Origin: an uncultured Planctomycetota bacterium
GTDB taxonomy: Bacteria; Planctomycetota; Phycisphaerae; SM23-33
Direction of reading: 5' to 3'
NCBI GenBank assembly: GCA_903892515.1
Contig: CAITIS010000079.1
Coordinates: forward strand, 121,975-185,974
DNA: 64,000 nucleotides
Below, piece by piece: positions 1-8,537 of this stretch (position 1 is its first letter; the number at the start of each line of letters is the position of its first letter). A program made the position numbers and the translations under genes. Under the pieces are notes generated by a model, which made no database searches, was not told the DNA's origin, and saw only the letters and a program-made list of their open reading frames with translations.

Positions 1-68
1 CCCAGAATCAGAAGGCTTGCCCGCGTCGTTTGCTTCTCGACCGAATCCTGCAAAATATCATGAGCCAT
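1..68 (-). CDS. possible N-terminal fragment of a gene cut by the window edge
   Basis: Reading the minus strand from an ATG at 68, 22 codons stay open to the window edge (begins MAHDILQDSVEKQ). A GGAGA box sits about six bases before the ATG, which is a normal ribosome-binding distance here. The fragment is too short to assign to a family and an open frame of this length can arise by chance. Extending the contig to the left would settle it. Confidence 0.35.
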   Translation of the reverse strand, partial: MAHDILQDSVEKQTTRASLLIL

Positions 69-922
69 ACGCTTCTCCGCGACGGTCGCAGGGAACCCAA
101 AGTCGTGACGATTCAGGTCCTGAGCCGCCGGTCCGTTCCGCTACATGGAAGTAGCGGTGTGTCATGGATGTAGAGCTACACCAGCGATTGCTACGAGCCT
201 TACCTTGGTGGGGTTCAGGCAAACAACACCATCAGGACGGGCCGGCCGACAGCAACGCCACCGGCTCTGCCAGATGAGACCGTAGATTCTGCCATTGAAT
301 CTACCGCTAATGCAAGGCCTTATGGGAATTTCAGCCCCGGTGCTGATCAGCCGCACGATCGCGACCGCAAAAGAATACAACATCAGCAGGGATGCAGGAG
401 ATACAGGGGATCGAACCGTTTTCGATGTTCGATTTGCGATTTTCGATTTGCGATTTGCGATTTGAAAGACGATACAGCCCCACTTGCGATTGAAAGACAA
501 TGGAACCGGCTTCGCGGCCGGCTTGACCCGTAGCACAGCCGCCCTCGGCTGTGGTCTTTGGTCGCGATGGGTGGCATGGTCACGCTGCTCGCGTGACCAT
601 GTGAGGACCATCCACGCAGAGGGCCTTCCACACGCCGTTGCGTCTTCCTGTCTTCGTGGCACAGCCGCCCTCGGCTGTGGCTTTTGCGGCCATATCTATG
701 TCTTCTCGCGCAGTTTCACGCCCGAGGGCGGGCGTGCCACGGTTATGAAACCGATTCTGGTGGTTAGTGCGCCGAAGAACTTGAGCACAGGGGCGTGACT
801 GCTATTCCTGGCGGGCTCTCTGCGGGTCATCTGCGTGATCTGCGGACGGCTGAATCCGAGGCTTGGTACACGACAAATCCGGGCGGCCAGAAAGCGCACT
901 CAGACACGCCGCAAGTCACCTA
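69..922. repeat. gene-free stretch packed with short repeats
   Basis: No convincing gene is seen in this stretch. It holds a 27-base copy (385-411) of the AGCAGGGATGCAGG repeat, an 8-bp-period array built on CGATTTGC (about 419-466), two 20-bp CACAGCCG palindromes (534-553, 660-679), a 27-bp CATGGTCACG palindrome (575-601), a CACGCCCGAGGGCGGGCGTG palindrome (717-736) and a CTGCG-N-ATCTGCG direct-repeat cluster (about 818-847). Every one of these types recurs elsewhere in the window. The open frames over it translate the repeats and are not credible genes. Confidence 0.75.
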
Positions 923-1792
923 CTACTTTTCTTTGACATCGATGCAGTTGATGGCCGGGGTGAAGTCCTTTTCGGTCATGCCCACGTTGAACTTCACGTC
1001 GGTGTACAGGTAGCGGCAGATGAGCTGGTCGTTCCAGTCGTACGCTTCCATGCCCAGCGGGACCATCCACTCCGGATCAATGTACCAGGTGGTCGTCTTG
1101 GCCGGGTAGCCCTTGCGATACGGCAGCACGCGCTGGCAGGCGAGGACTTTCTTGCCGCCGATTACGGCATAGCCGTTGAAACTGTCCACCGACTCGCCGT
1201 TGTCGTGGGCCTGCTGATAAATATCCAGCAGGCTCGTCATCATGTTCTTAAAGCCGAACAGCGTCACGGGCCGAAGCGTGTCGGCCATGACGTCCTTGCC
1301 GCACGGGTCGCGCGTCACAGCCCCGTTGGTCAGCAGCGCCAGCATGCCCTTGGGCTGCGCCAGCATCTTGTCATTGTTCTGGCCCTGGACGAACAGGATG
1401 CGGTCGGCCTTGGGCGAATTGGTCAGCCAGTGCATGGCCACCGAAAACGGCGTGTCGCGGAATTTGACGTCGATCTGCTGCTCAGGCCGCAACTGCCCGT
1501 TGATGCGCTCGGTCTTGCAGAAGGTGCAGGTGTAGTCCTGGTACTTGGCGTCGTAATTTTCCAGGCACTGGCGAAGCAGCAGGATGTGATCCTTGGCCGC
1601 AAGCCGTTCGATCTCGGCCATGCGCTGGGCAGAGACGTGCCCGACCGTCTGCCCATCGGCGACGGCGACCACGGAGTTAGTTTTGGTGGCCTCGGAACGC
1701 GTGCACTGAATGCAGAACAGAGCGGCCAGCACCAAGCCAACTCCCAGCCGAACTCTTGCGTTTGAGGGCCGAAGCATCTTTTTTAGCGACAT
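923..1792 (-). CDS. DUF1571-like secreted protein or lipoprotein
   Basis: A 289-residue protein beginning MSLKKMLRPSNARV. The start at 1792 was chosen because an AAAGGCGG box lies just upstream and a positively charged, hydrophobic signal segment follows immediately; the longer open frame adds 38 unlikely residues. The signal ends near FCIQC, which could be a weak lipobox. The mature part has a YTCTFCKTERI segment followed by features typical, from memory, of DUF1571 proteins, which are common and uncharacterised in Planctomycetota. The C-terminal half (WYIDPEWMVPLGMEAYDW) resembles outer-membrane-lipoprotein sorting folds such as LolA/LolB. No partner gene is adjacent and the function is unknown. 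Confidence 0.7.
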   Translation of the reverse strand: MSLKKMLRPSNARVRLGVGLVLAALFCIQCTRSEATKTNSVVAVADGQTVGHVSAQRMAEIERLAAKDHILLLRQCLENYDAKYQDYTCTFCKTERINGQLRPEQQIDVKFRDTPFSVAMHWLTNSPKADRILFVQGQNNDKMLAQPKGMLALLTNGAVTRDPCGKDVMADTLRPVTLFGFKNMMTSLLDIYQQAHDNGESVDSFNGYAVIGGKKVLACQRVLPYRKGYPAKTTTWYIDPEWMVPLGMEAYDWNDQLICRYLYTDVKFNVGMTEKDFTPAINCIDVKEK

Positions 1793-2163
1793 CCGGGCCG
1801 CCTTTATAAGCCAGGGGCTTCTGGCATCCTGCCTGCCCCAGCATCTATGTCTATCGACCAAGGCCGCCGGGGAAATCAAGAGCAAACAACCCGACGGCCG
1901 AAGCAAGAGGGATGGACAACCGCTGTTGGCCTATCCAACCATCCCGCGTAAGTATAAAAAAAGCGGCATTCAAGAAACAACGCAATAATAACTTTTCGGC
2001 GGCGCCCTCAGGCCGCTCGCGGGCCACTACCCGTCACGCCGATAGGTCCACGGGCCTAAGCGGTCTTCTCGCCTGTTCACCTGTTCTGCTGCTCGCCTGC
2101 TCTGTAGTCCTTGACAAGCTCCCGGCCTGACCTCTACCATTCCCTGCCCAAGAAAGGATCGAC
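1793..2163. other. intergenic region between divergent genes
   Basis: This region separates the minus-strand DUF1571 gene from the plus-strand epimerase gene. It carries a good promoter candidate (see 2111-2140) and a T/C-rich stretch with repeated GCCTG words around 2060-2100. No gene, RNA or strong hairpin was recognised. Confidence 0.5.
2111..2140 (+). promoter_or_regulatory. sigma-70-like promoter for the epimerase gene
   Basis: A perfect TTGACA -35 box (2111-2116) is followed by an 18-base spacer and TACCAT (2135-2140) as the -10. Transcription would begin near 2147, about 17 bases before the ATG at 2164. Inferred from sequence only. Confidence 0.5.
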
Positions 2164-3171
2164 ATGAACCTCATTACAGGCGCAACGGGGATGCTGGGCA
2201 GCCACATCGCCCAGAAACTCCGCCAGTCCGGCCAACCAGTTCGCGTACTGGTCCGTCCCAACTCCGACACGAGTTTCCTTGATACTTTAGGCGTGGAAAA
2301 GGCCTCAGGCGACGTGACCGACCCGGATTCCGTCCGGCGGGCCATGAAGGGCGTGAAGGCCGTGTATCACTCGGCCGCTCGCGTCGGCGACTGGGGTCCG
2401 TGGGACGAATTCGTCGCCATCACGATCCAGGGCACCAAGAATATGATCGACGCTGCCGCCGGCGAAGGCGTGCAGCGTTTCCTGCACGTCTCGTCCATCA
2501 GCGCGTATGGCCACCCCAACGGCAAGGGCCTGGTGCTGGACGAATCGGCCCCCCTGGGCGCCAACCTGCACAAGTGGAGCTACTACAGCCGGGCCAAGGT
2601 CGAGGCCGAACGCATCGTCTGGACCGCCAGCAAGCAGGGTCTGCCGGTGACGGTGATTCGCCCCAGTTGGCTGTACGGCGAGCGCGACCGCGCCAGCATG
2701 CCCCGGCTGATCTGCGCCATCCGCAACGGCAAGATCAAGCTGCTGGGCGACGGCCAGAACCGGCTCAACCTCACGTACGCCGGCAACGAGGCCGAAGGCA
2801 TCATCCTGGCCGCCAATCATCCCAAGGCCATTGGCCAGGCCTATAACCTGTGCAACGACGGCGCTATCACGCAAGCGGAGTACTTCAACAAGATCGCCGC
2901 CCTCCTGGGCTGCCCGCCGATCCGCCGCAAGGTGCCCTACAGCGTGGCGTACAACGCCGGCTTCGTGCTGGAGGCGCTGGGCCACCTGACCGGCAAGAAG
3001 ACTCCCCCGCTGGTGACGCGGTACAGCGCCTGGCTGATGGGGAGGGTGGTGTTCTTCGCCAGCGAAAAGATTCGCCAAGAATTGGGCTACCAGCCCAGCG
3101 TAGGCTACGACGAGGGCATCGCCCGCTCCGTGCGCTGGGCCCTGGAACACACCGAGGCGGGCAAGGCATAA
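2164..3171 (+). CDS. NAD-dependent epimerase/dehydratase (extended SDR)
   Basis: A 335-residue extended short-chain dehydrogenase/reductase. The nucleotide-binding fingerprint is at the very N-terminus (TGATGMLGSHIA, residues 6-17). The catalytic YxxxK is visible as YYSRAK near residue 141, after the serine-rich VSSISAYG strand. The C-terminal substrate domain contains RPSWLYGERDR, common in the 3-beta-HSD/GDP-sugar epimerase group. A sugar nucleotide, sterol-like or terpenoid substrate is possible and cannot be chosen from sequence. An AAAGGA box lies ahead of the ATG, and a promoter candidate sits just upstream, so it is probably monocistronic. Confidence 0.88.
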   Translation: MNLITGATGMLGSHIAQKLRQSGQPVRVLVRPNSDTSFLDTLGVEKASGDVTDPDSVRRAMKGVKAVYHSAARVGDWGPWDEFVAITIQGTKNMIDAAAGEGVQRFLHVSSISAYGHPNGKGLVLDESAPLGANLHKWSYYSRAKVEAERIVWTASKQGLPVTVIRPSWLYGERDRASMPRLICAIRNGKIKLLGDGQNRLNLTYAGNEAEGIILAANHPKAIGQAYNLCNDGAITQAEYFNKIAALLGCPPIRRKVPYSVAYNAGFVLEALGHLTGKKTPPLVTRYSAWLMGRVVFFASEKIRQELGYQPSVGYDEGIARSVRWALEHTEAGKA

Positions 3172-3371
3172 CCGCCAAGGCGAGAATTAGCAGGGATGCA
3201 GGGGATTCATGGGATCAGGATATTTGCGAATTTCGATTTACGATTTTCGATGTTGAAGCCGGGTGCCGTGGCCGCGGAGTCCAGCGGCCACGCGGCGGGC
3301 AGCGGGCCTCACCCACGCACCGCGTACAACCAGTTGCACGCCCTACGGCCTATCACGTGTGCCCCGCACAC
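3172..3371. repeat. convergent intergenic region with repeat fragments
   Basis: Contains a copy of the AGCAGGGATGCAGGGGATTC repeat (from 3189), a short TTCGATTTACGATTTTCGATG period-8 tract (about 3227-3250) and a GCCGTGGCCGCGGAGTCC palindrome (about 3264-3291). The last two types recur at 47463 and at 48314 and 61874. Confidence 0.6.
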
Positions 3372-4295
3372 TCAGCAGACGACGTCGAGCCCCTTCTTGA
3401 GGGCATACTGCCGGGCGCTCTTGAGTTGATCCTTCGTCGGCAGCACGAGCAGTTCGGGGTACTCTGCCGCCCGGAACGCTGGGCGATATTGCGAGAGGAT
3501 GTTGATCGAGCAACCCGGGGCCGTCTTGGCCACGATGTCGATCACCTTCTCCGCCTGACCCAGGTCCATCGGCAGCATCAGGTGCCGCACCAGCACGCCG
3601 CGAACGGCCAAGCCACGCTCGTCCAGTTGCAGCGGACCGACCTGCCGATACATCTCAGCCAGGGCGGAACGGGCGACCTGCGGATAGTCCTCTGCCTGCG
3701 AGTACTTCAACCCGATCGCGCCGTCGGCGTACTTGAAATCAGGCATGTAGATGTCAACGTAGCCGTCGAACATTTGCAGCATCTCGACGGACTCGTACCC
3801 GCCGCAGTTGTACACGATGGGCAGCGACAGGCCGATGGAGCGGGCGATGATGATGGCTTCGAGAACCTGCGGGGCCACGTGCGTCGGCGTAACCAGGTTG
3901 ATGTTGGAGCAATTCTCCCGCTGCAGCGAGAGCATCAGGCGGGCGATGGCCTCGGGCGTCATGGCCTGGCCGGTAGTCTCGCGGGAGATGTTACAGTTCT
4001 GGCAGTACACGCAGTGCAGATTGCAACCGCGGAAGAAGATCGTGCCGCTGCCGCCCTCGCCGACCAGCACCGATTCCTCGCCGAAGTGAGCACCGGCCGA
4101 TGCCACCAAGGCCTGCTCGCCGATGCCGCAGAAACCCTTTTCACCGGCAGTCCGGTCCACCATGCAAAGACGGGGACACACGTGACACGGCGCCAACATC
4201 GCCCGGGCCGCCTTCAATAGGTCATTCCCGGAGTGCGATGAGGGTTTTGACTGATTGCTCCGCTTATTCGCTGGGCGTGACATCGTGTTCTTCAT
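3372..4295 (-). CDS. PflX-like radical SAM protein
   Basis: A 307-residue radical SAM enzyme of the PflX/COG1313 type, related to pyruvate formate-lyase activating enzymes. The [4Fe-4S]/SAM motif is seen as GCNLHCVYCQN (CxxxCxxC). An extra N-terminal cysteine cluster (CHVCPRLC, then GEKGFCG) precedes it, as in this family. The substrate of PflX proteins is not established. No glycyl-radical enzyme lies beside it, so a role as a PFL activase is not supported by context. The N-terminal 30 residues are polar and poorly conserved-looking, so the exact start is uncertain; MSRPANKR four residues in is an alternative. Confidence 0.85.
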   Translation of the reverse strand: MKNTMSRPANKRSNQSKPSSHSGNDLLKAARAMLAPCHVCPRLCMVDRTAGEKGFCGIGEQALVASAGAHFGEESVLVGEGGSGTIFFRGCNLHCVYCQNCNISRETTGQAMTPEAIARLMLSLQRENCSNINLVTPTHVAPQVLEAIIIARSIGLSLPIVYNCGGYESVEMLQMFDGYVDIYMPDFKYADGAIGLKYSQAEDYPQVARSALAEMYRQVGPLQLDERGLAVRGVLVRHLMLPMDLGQAEKVIDIVAKTAPGCSINILSQYRPAFRAAEYPELLVLPTKDQLKSARQYALKKGLDVVC

Positions 4296-4656
4296 GCCGC
4301 ATTCTAGCCCCCCTTACTAGCCCCAAGTCCAGCTGCCACAACCTGATGGGAACTCAGGGCATGCATTCAACATATTGCCCAATAACGACTTAGAATTGAT
4401 CATTTTGACGGCAATATTTTACGGCCTGCCCCTAGGGCGTGCATAGGTTACTCCCCTACACGCGGATTGGGGCAACCAAGCTTCCTTATTGCCCGCACGG
4501 AGTTTGCGTCTGGGTTGGCCGGGGCGTTGAAGGATGAGTTCTCCCGCACTGGGGGATTGGTTGGCCAGGCGAAGGTCTCTGCCCAAGTGAGGCCAGCTTG
4601 ACGGGAGAGGCCAGCTTGACGGGAAAGGAATTCTCTCGTTGGACGGGCGGCACGGC
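4296..4656. other. intergenic region upstream of tRNA-Glu
   Basis: No gene was recognised. The only clear structure is a tandem pair of 18-bp units beginning GGCCAGCTTGACGGGA (4591-4608 and 4609-4626, one mismatch). A short low-GC patch lies around 4380-4420. Confidence 0.5.
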
Positions 4657-4685
4657 TTGACCTCCTGCGGCCGGTACTGTAACAT
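4657..4685 (+). promoter_or_regulatory. promoter for tRNA-Glu
   Basis: TTGACC (4657-4662), a 17-base spacer and TAACAT (4680-4685) form a sigma-70-like promoter. Its predicted start near 4692 is about 16 bases before the tRNA 5' end. Confidence 0.5.
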
Positions 4686-4707
4686 TTGGCGCTCGAAGTC
4701 ATCAGAC

Positions 4708-4780
4708 GCCCCTATCGTCTAGTGGCCTAGGATATCAGGTTCTCATCCTGGAGACCGGGGTTCGACTCCCCGTGGGGGTA
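4708..4780 (+). tRNA. tRNA-Glu (anticodon CTC)
   Basis: A full cloverleaf can be drawn by eye. The acceptor arm is GCCCCTA pairing with TGGGGGT; the anticodon arm is TCAGG-TTCTCAT-CCTGG with anticodon CTC; the T arm is CGGGG-TTCGACT-CCCCG. The D arm carries the TCGTCTAG start typical of tRNA-Glu. The acceptor has two G-U pairs. CCA is not encoded (TCG follows), so it must be added after transcription. Confidence 0.95.
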
Positions 4781-4959
4781 TCGAGGCGGCTCCATGCATT
4801 ACGCATGGGGCCGTTTCTGTTTGCACTGACTCGCATGACTCCCCACCTTCCTTTGCCCTTTGGCTGCCTTCCCCGGTCAAGAACATCTGCGAAATCTGCG
4901 TAATCTGCGGACCAGCTTTCTGTGAAATCTGCGTAAGCTGCGGATCTGGCCGGCCGCCG

Positions 4960-7077
4960 TTACGCGTTGCCAGCTGTTGAAGCCATGGCCATTTCATTAG
5001 GGACGAGCGTGCGGACGGGTTGCACCACGCCCGCTCTCCGGTCCCAGTGTCGCAGGTGCTGAATGGCCGGGAATGTCAGCTCCAGCCCCTTGGCGACGAT
5101 CAGCGTCCCATTGCTGGCATAGACGTCCTGATCGATGATCATCATGGCGTTGAGGCGATCGATTGTGAGCAGCTCCAGGCGCATGGCCGGCGGGGCCAGG
5201 TCCACGGTGGCAAGCGAGGCCACGATCTGCGGGCAGTAAATGTCAGGCCGCTGCTGGAGGTTTTCCATGGCACGCTGAGGTGACATGCCCAGGGTCACGG
5301 CCCGGTCAAAGTCGAAGGCAATCCGCAGCACGTTGCCACCGATTGCCACCATGTCCTGGGGCGCCGCTTTGTGGAGCCGAGCCTTTTCCAGCAGGACACT
5401 CAGGTCCGGCGCGCAGGCGGCCAGTTGGCGCCCGACGATTTGGGCGATGATCTCCAGGCGCGGAATGGCCGCCAGGAGCTTTTCCGAAATCCCGGGGTGA
5501 GCGGCGAAGTCCTGCTCCTCCGTCAGGCTGAGCTGCTGACCGGCATAGACCTTCTCCACCATGTCGCGCGACAGCGCCACGCAGCCGATCTGCGACAAGA
5601 CGGCGGCCACTTCGAGCTGCCAGATCACACTTCGGCTGAGGCTCAAGCCCTGGCCGGTGCCCTTGCCCACGGGCTTGGTGGTAAAGAAGGGCTCGAATAT
5701 CTTCTGCTGCACGTGCACAGGGATGCCCAAGCCGGTGTCAGAGATCCGGACTTCGACCCACGGATCCAGGTACTGCGTGGTGATGGTGATCTTGCCCTTG
5801 TCCGGCGAGTTCTCGCCTAGTTTCTCCGCGATGGTGTGGGCGGCGTTCACCACCAGGTTGAGAATCACCTGGCTGAGTTCTCCGGCCAGGCACGGCACAG
5901 GCGGCAGTGTGGGATCGAGAATCAGCTCAAGATCGGCCACATACTTCCACTCGTTGCGCGAGACCGTGGTTGTGCTCTGGACCAGGCGGTTGATGTCGGC
6001 GGCCGCCTTTTCCCCGCGATCGGGATGGGCCATGTGGCGCATCGCCCGCACGATCTGCGCGATCCGCTCCACGCCATCGAGACTCTGACGGATGGCCTCG
6101 GGTATCTCTGCGGTAATGAAGGGCAGGTCGGATTTCGCCTGCATGTCATGCAGTTGGCTGAGCCGGGCGGCATCCACAGGTCCGGCTTCCAGAAGCGGCA
6201 GAAGCTCGTGCCAGGCTTGCAGCAGCGGCAGCAGGTCGACGAACGCGTTCTGCATGAAGCGGATGTTGTCGCCGACGTACTGGGTGGGCGTGTTGATCTC
6301 GTGCGCGATCCCGGCCGCCAGGCTGCCGACGGCGCCGAGCTTCTGCGACATGCGCAGTTCGGCCTCCAAATGCTGGCTTTCGGTCATGTCGCGGATAACG
6401 GCGACGAGAAAGCGCTTGCCGGCAGGATCGATGTACACACTCTGCTTGATCAGCTGCGTTCTGGAAGAGCCGGCAAGCTCCGAGACGCATTCTTCGTGCG
6501 TCGCGTCCTGGCCTGTCCGAAGAATCGCTTCGTTGCGGCCCAGGATCCTGGCGGCATCTGCGGGGGCGAGCCAGTCACGAACGGTTCCGCCCAAGAGCTT
6601 TTCCCGGCCCAGGCCGGCCAGGGCACAGAAGGCGTCATTGAGCAGGACGAACCGATGCTGATCGTCTTCGACAACGACCGGGTCGCGCATCGTGTTGATG
6701 ATCTTGTCCAGGAATTCGTGCGACTTGCGCAGGTCTTCCTGCATCTTTCGGCGGCTCGTAACGTCCTCGACCACGCCGTCCATCCACTCGGCGCGGCCGG
6801 CGGCATCATAGTGGACGGTCGCAGAGATGGATGCCCATACCGGCGTGCCGTCCTTTTTGCGCAGCCGCAACTCCTTGCCCTTTACGAATCCAGCGCCCTC
6901 GATTTCCCGCACGAATCGCTCCCGCTGGGCCGACTCGAAGTACAGGCTGAGAACGGGCACGGCCAGCAGCTCCTGCACCGACTTGTAGCCGAACATGCTG
7001 GCCATGGCTGGATTGGCCTGGAGGAACTGCCCGGTGACGGGAGTGTTCCGGTAGATGCCGATGGAGGAGCTAGTCAC
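4960..7077 (-). CDS. PAS-PAS histidine kinase fused to the tail of an HD-type response regulator
   Basis: A 705-residue chimera. Residues about 5-115 and 125-235 are two PAS domains. A HisKA dimerisation segment has the phospho-acceptor in GIAHEINTPTQ (His near 258), and the HATPase domain has an N-box (LNLVVNAAHTI) and G boxes (DTGLGIP, GTGQGLSLS). Normally the ATPase continues with a KHGG-type strand after the second G box. Here the sequence jumps at about residue 485 (base 5622) into WQLEVAAVLSQIGCVAL, which is the middle of the HD/HDOD-type output domain of Planctomycetota response regulators, and follows that family to the end (VYASNGTLIVAKGLELT). No receiver domain is present. The ATG overlaps the stop of the upstream regulator (ATGA), so the two are co-translated. 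The kinase may be inactive or altered. Confidence 0.85.
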   Translation of the reverse strand: MTSSSIGIYRNTPVTGQFLQANPAMASMFGYKSVQELLAVPVLSLYFESAQRERFVREIEGAGFVKGKELRLRKKDGTPVWASISATVHYDAAGRAEWMDGVVEDVTSRRKMQEDLRKSHEFLDKIINTMRDPVVVEDDQHRFVLLNDAFCALAGLGREKLLGGTVRDWLAPADAARILGRNEAILRTGQDATHEECVSELAGSSRTQLIKQSVYIDPAGKRFLVAVIRDMTESQHLEAELRMSQKLGAVGSLAAGIAHEINTPTQYVGDNIRFMQNAFVDLLPLLQAWHELLPLLEAGPVDAARLSQLHDMQAKSDLPFITAEIPEAIRQSLDGVERIAQIVRAMRHMAHPDRGEKAAADINRLVQSTTTVSRNEWKYVADLELILDPTLPPVPCLAGELSQVILNLVVNAAHTIAEKLGENSPDKGKITITTQYLDPWVEVRISDTGLGIPVHVQQKIFEPFFTTKPVGKGTGQGLSLSRSVIWQLEVAAVLSQIGCVALSRDMVEKVYAGQQLSLTEEQDFAAHPGISEKLLAAIPRLEIIAQIVGRQLAACAPDLSVLLEKARLHKAAPQDMVAIGGNVLRIAFDFDRAVTLGMSPQRAMENLQQRPDIYCPQIVASLATVDLAPPAMRLELLTIDRLNAMMIIDQDVYASNGTLIVAKGLELTFPAIQHLRHWDRRAGVVQPVRTLVPNEMAMASTAGNA

Positions 7078-8243
7078 TCGGTCGCGGCCTGGCGGTAGCC
7101 TAGCGGAGTCAGCCCGGTAGCCCTCTTGAAGATCACGGCGAAGGTGGACTGGCTGGTGAAACCCGACTGCTCGGCCACGACCTTCAGCGGCAGGTGCGTA
7201 TCGGTCAGCAGGCGTTTGGCGTGCTCGATGTGGCAGCGGAAGATTTCTTGCCGGGGAGAGCGGCCGAGCAGTCGAAGGCAGTTCAACTCCAGCGTTCGGC
7301 GCGACACGGGCACCGCGTGCAGCACATCGCGCACGTCGATGCGCTCGTGGGCGTGCTCACGTATGAACCGGATGGCGTCGGCCACATTGCGGTCATCCAC
7401 CATCAGAACATCGGATGACAAACGTGGAATCACCCCGGCCGGCTCGATCAGCACGGCCGCCTTGGGGCCGGCAAGACCGCGACTGAGACGGTCAATGCAG
7501 CGAGCGGCCGTCCAGCCTATGGTGGCGGGCGACAAGTCCACGCTCGTGATGGGGCAACTGCTGGCTTCACTGCTGAAGTGGTCGTTGCCTGAGCCAACAA
7601 TGGCGACATCCTCGGGCACTCTCAGACGCATCTCCTGGCAGCACAGCAGGACTTCCTTCGCCCGGTAGTCGTGACTGCACATGACGCCCAGTGGCCGGTG
7701 AGCTTTCCGGAGAAACCTGGCGATACAGGCGCGTTCTCGTTCTGGGTTCTGACGCAGCGACTTGGGCAGATCCAGCGATTGTAGACTCTCGATTCCCGGC
7801 ACCGAGGCAAGCTCCTCCTGAAAGCCTCGCTCACGCTGCTCAGAAAACAACAGGCCTGACGTTCCATAGAAGGCGAAATTCCGGAGGCCTTTCTCACGCA
7901 GATGTTGGGCCCCGAGCCGCCCGACCTGCACGTTATCAGGAATGATCGAATACGCCCCGTCGGCCGGCCAGGCGCCGCCGATTTCCACAACGGGCAACCT
8001 GATACGCACAAACGCCCGGAGCATCTGCGGATACCAGGCGTCCAGAATGACGCCGGCCAGCCCGCGCGAGCGCATCCGCTTGCGGATGGCGCTGATTCCA
8101 TAATCGCTCCGGTACGACAAGACCGTGTACTGCCATCGGCCGTGAGAGCGACAGTACTTGAAGATGCCGGCAACCACCCCCTGAGCGTGAGACGTGGCGT
8201 GCGGGAGACAAATTCCGATCTCGCGGGTAGCTGGCAGACGCAT
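7074..8243 (-). CDS. XylR-type AraC family regulator with a sugar-binding-like sensor domain
   Basis: A 389-residue regulator. The N-terminal about 270 residues have a periplasmic-binding-protein/LacI-like fold as in XylR (GVVAGIFKYCR, LAGVILDAW, VAIVGSGNDHF). The C-terminal about 100 residues are a double helix-turn-helix AraC domain (SRRTLELNCLRLLGRSPRQE, then VAEQSGFTSQSTFAVIFKR). The start at 8243 was chosen over 8264 because AGGAGA lies seven bases upstream. It likely binds a sugar and controls nearby genes. The divergent PEP-CTERM gene and the two palindromes between them make local control likely. It overlaps the kinase gene by four bases. Confidence 0.9.
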   Translation of the reverse strand: MRLPATREIGICLPHATSHAQGVVAGIFKYCRSHGRWQYTVLSYRSDYGISAIRKRMRSRGLAGVILDAWYPQMLRAFVRIRLPVVEIGGAWPADGAYSIIPDNVQVGRLGAQHLREKGLRNFAFYGTSGLLFSEQRERGFQEELASVPGIESLQSLDLPKSLRQNPERERACIARFLRKAHRPLGVMCSHDYRAKEVLLCCQEMRLRVPEDVAIVGSGNDHFSSEASSCPITSVDLSPATIGWTAARCIDRLSRGLAGPKAAVLIEPAGVIPRLSSDVLMVDDRNVADAIRFIREHAHERIDVRDVLHAVPVSRRTLELNCLRLLGRSPRQEIFRCHIEHAKRLLTDTHLPLKVVAEQSGFTSQSTFAVIFKRATGLTPLGYRQAATE

Positions 8244-8294
8244 GGGATTCTCCTGATAGTGCACTACATGTAGCCGGTCTCAGGCCGGAAATCA

Positions 8295-8323
8295 ATTGCG
8301 CACTGGTACAAAGCTGTTGTACC
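8295..8323. promoter_or_regulatory. operator-like palindrome 1 in the divergent region
   Basis: ATTGCGCACTGGTA (8295-8308) overlaps a 7-bp inverted repeat GGTACAA-N5-TTGTACC (8305-8323). The 14-base word is repeated with one change at 8387. It lies 52 bases upstream of the regulator ATG and is a plausible autoregulatory site. Confidence 0.5.
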
Positions 8324-8386
8324 TTTTATAACCTGGCGCCATCACCCGCCCCGCCGCCTGTCCTGGCCGCTCCCGCGCAAATGAAG

Positions 8387-8414
8387 ATTGCGCACCGGTA
8401 AAAGGCTTTTGCGC
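8387..8414. promoter_or_regulatory. operator-like palindrome 2 upstream of the PEP-CTERM gene
   Basis: ATTGCGCACCGGTA (8387-8400) repeats the word at 8295. It forms a nested inverted repeat, GCGCA...TGCGC around AAAAG-G-CTTTT. It ends 10 bases before the -35 box at 8424, a usual place for an activator site. Confidence 0.5.
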
Positions 8415-8423
8415 GTGCATCGA

Positions 8424-8451
8424 TTGACGGCCTGCCGCTTCAATGTAGAAT
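8424..8451 (+). promoter_or_regulatory. promoter for the first PEP-CTERM gene
   Basis: TTGACG (8424-8429), a 16-base spacer and TAGAAT (8446-8451) match the sigma-70 pattern. The predicted leader is about 80 bases to the ATG at 8538. Confidence 0.5.
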
Positions 8452-8537
8452 CATCAATGAAAGTGGGAGCCGGTGAGCATGGTGCCATCAGCATCCCGGG
8501 AGTCCGAGGGAACATCTCTCGATTTGGAGGCTTGGAT

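Noticed and set aside
162..662. 166-residue minus-strand open frame at the left end
   Set aside because: It translates tandem and palindromic repeats (IANRKSKIANRTSK-type products) and is not a gene.
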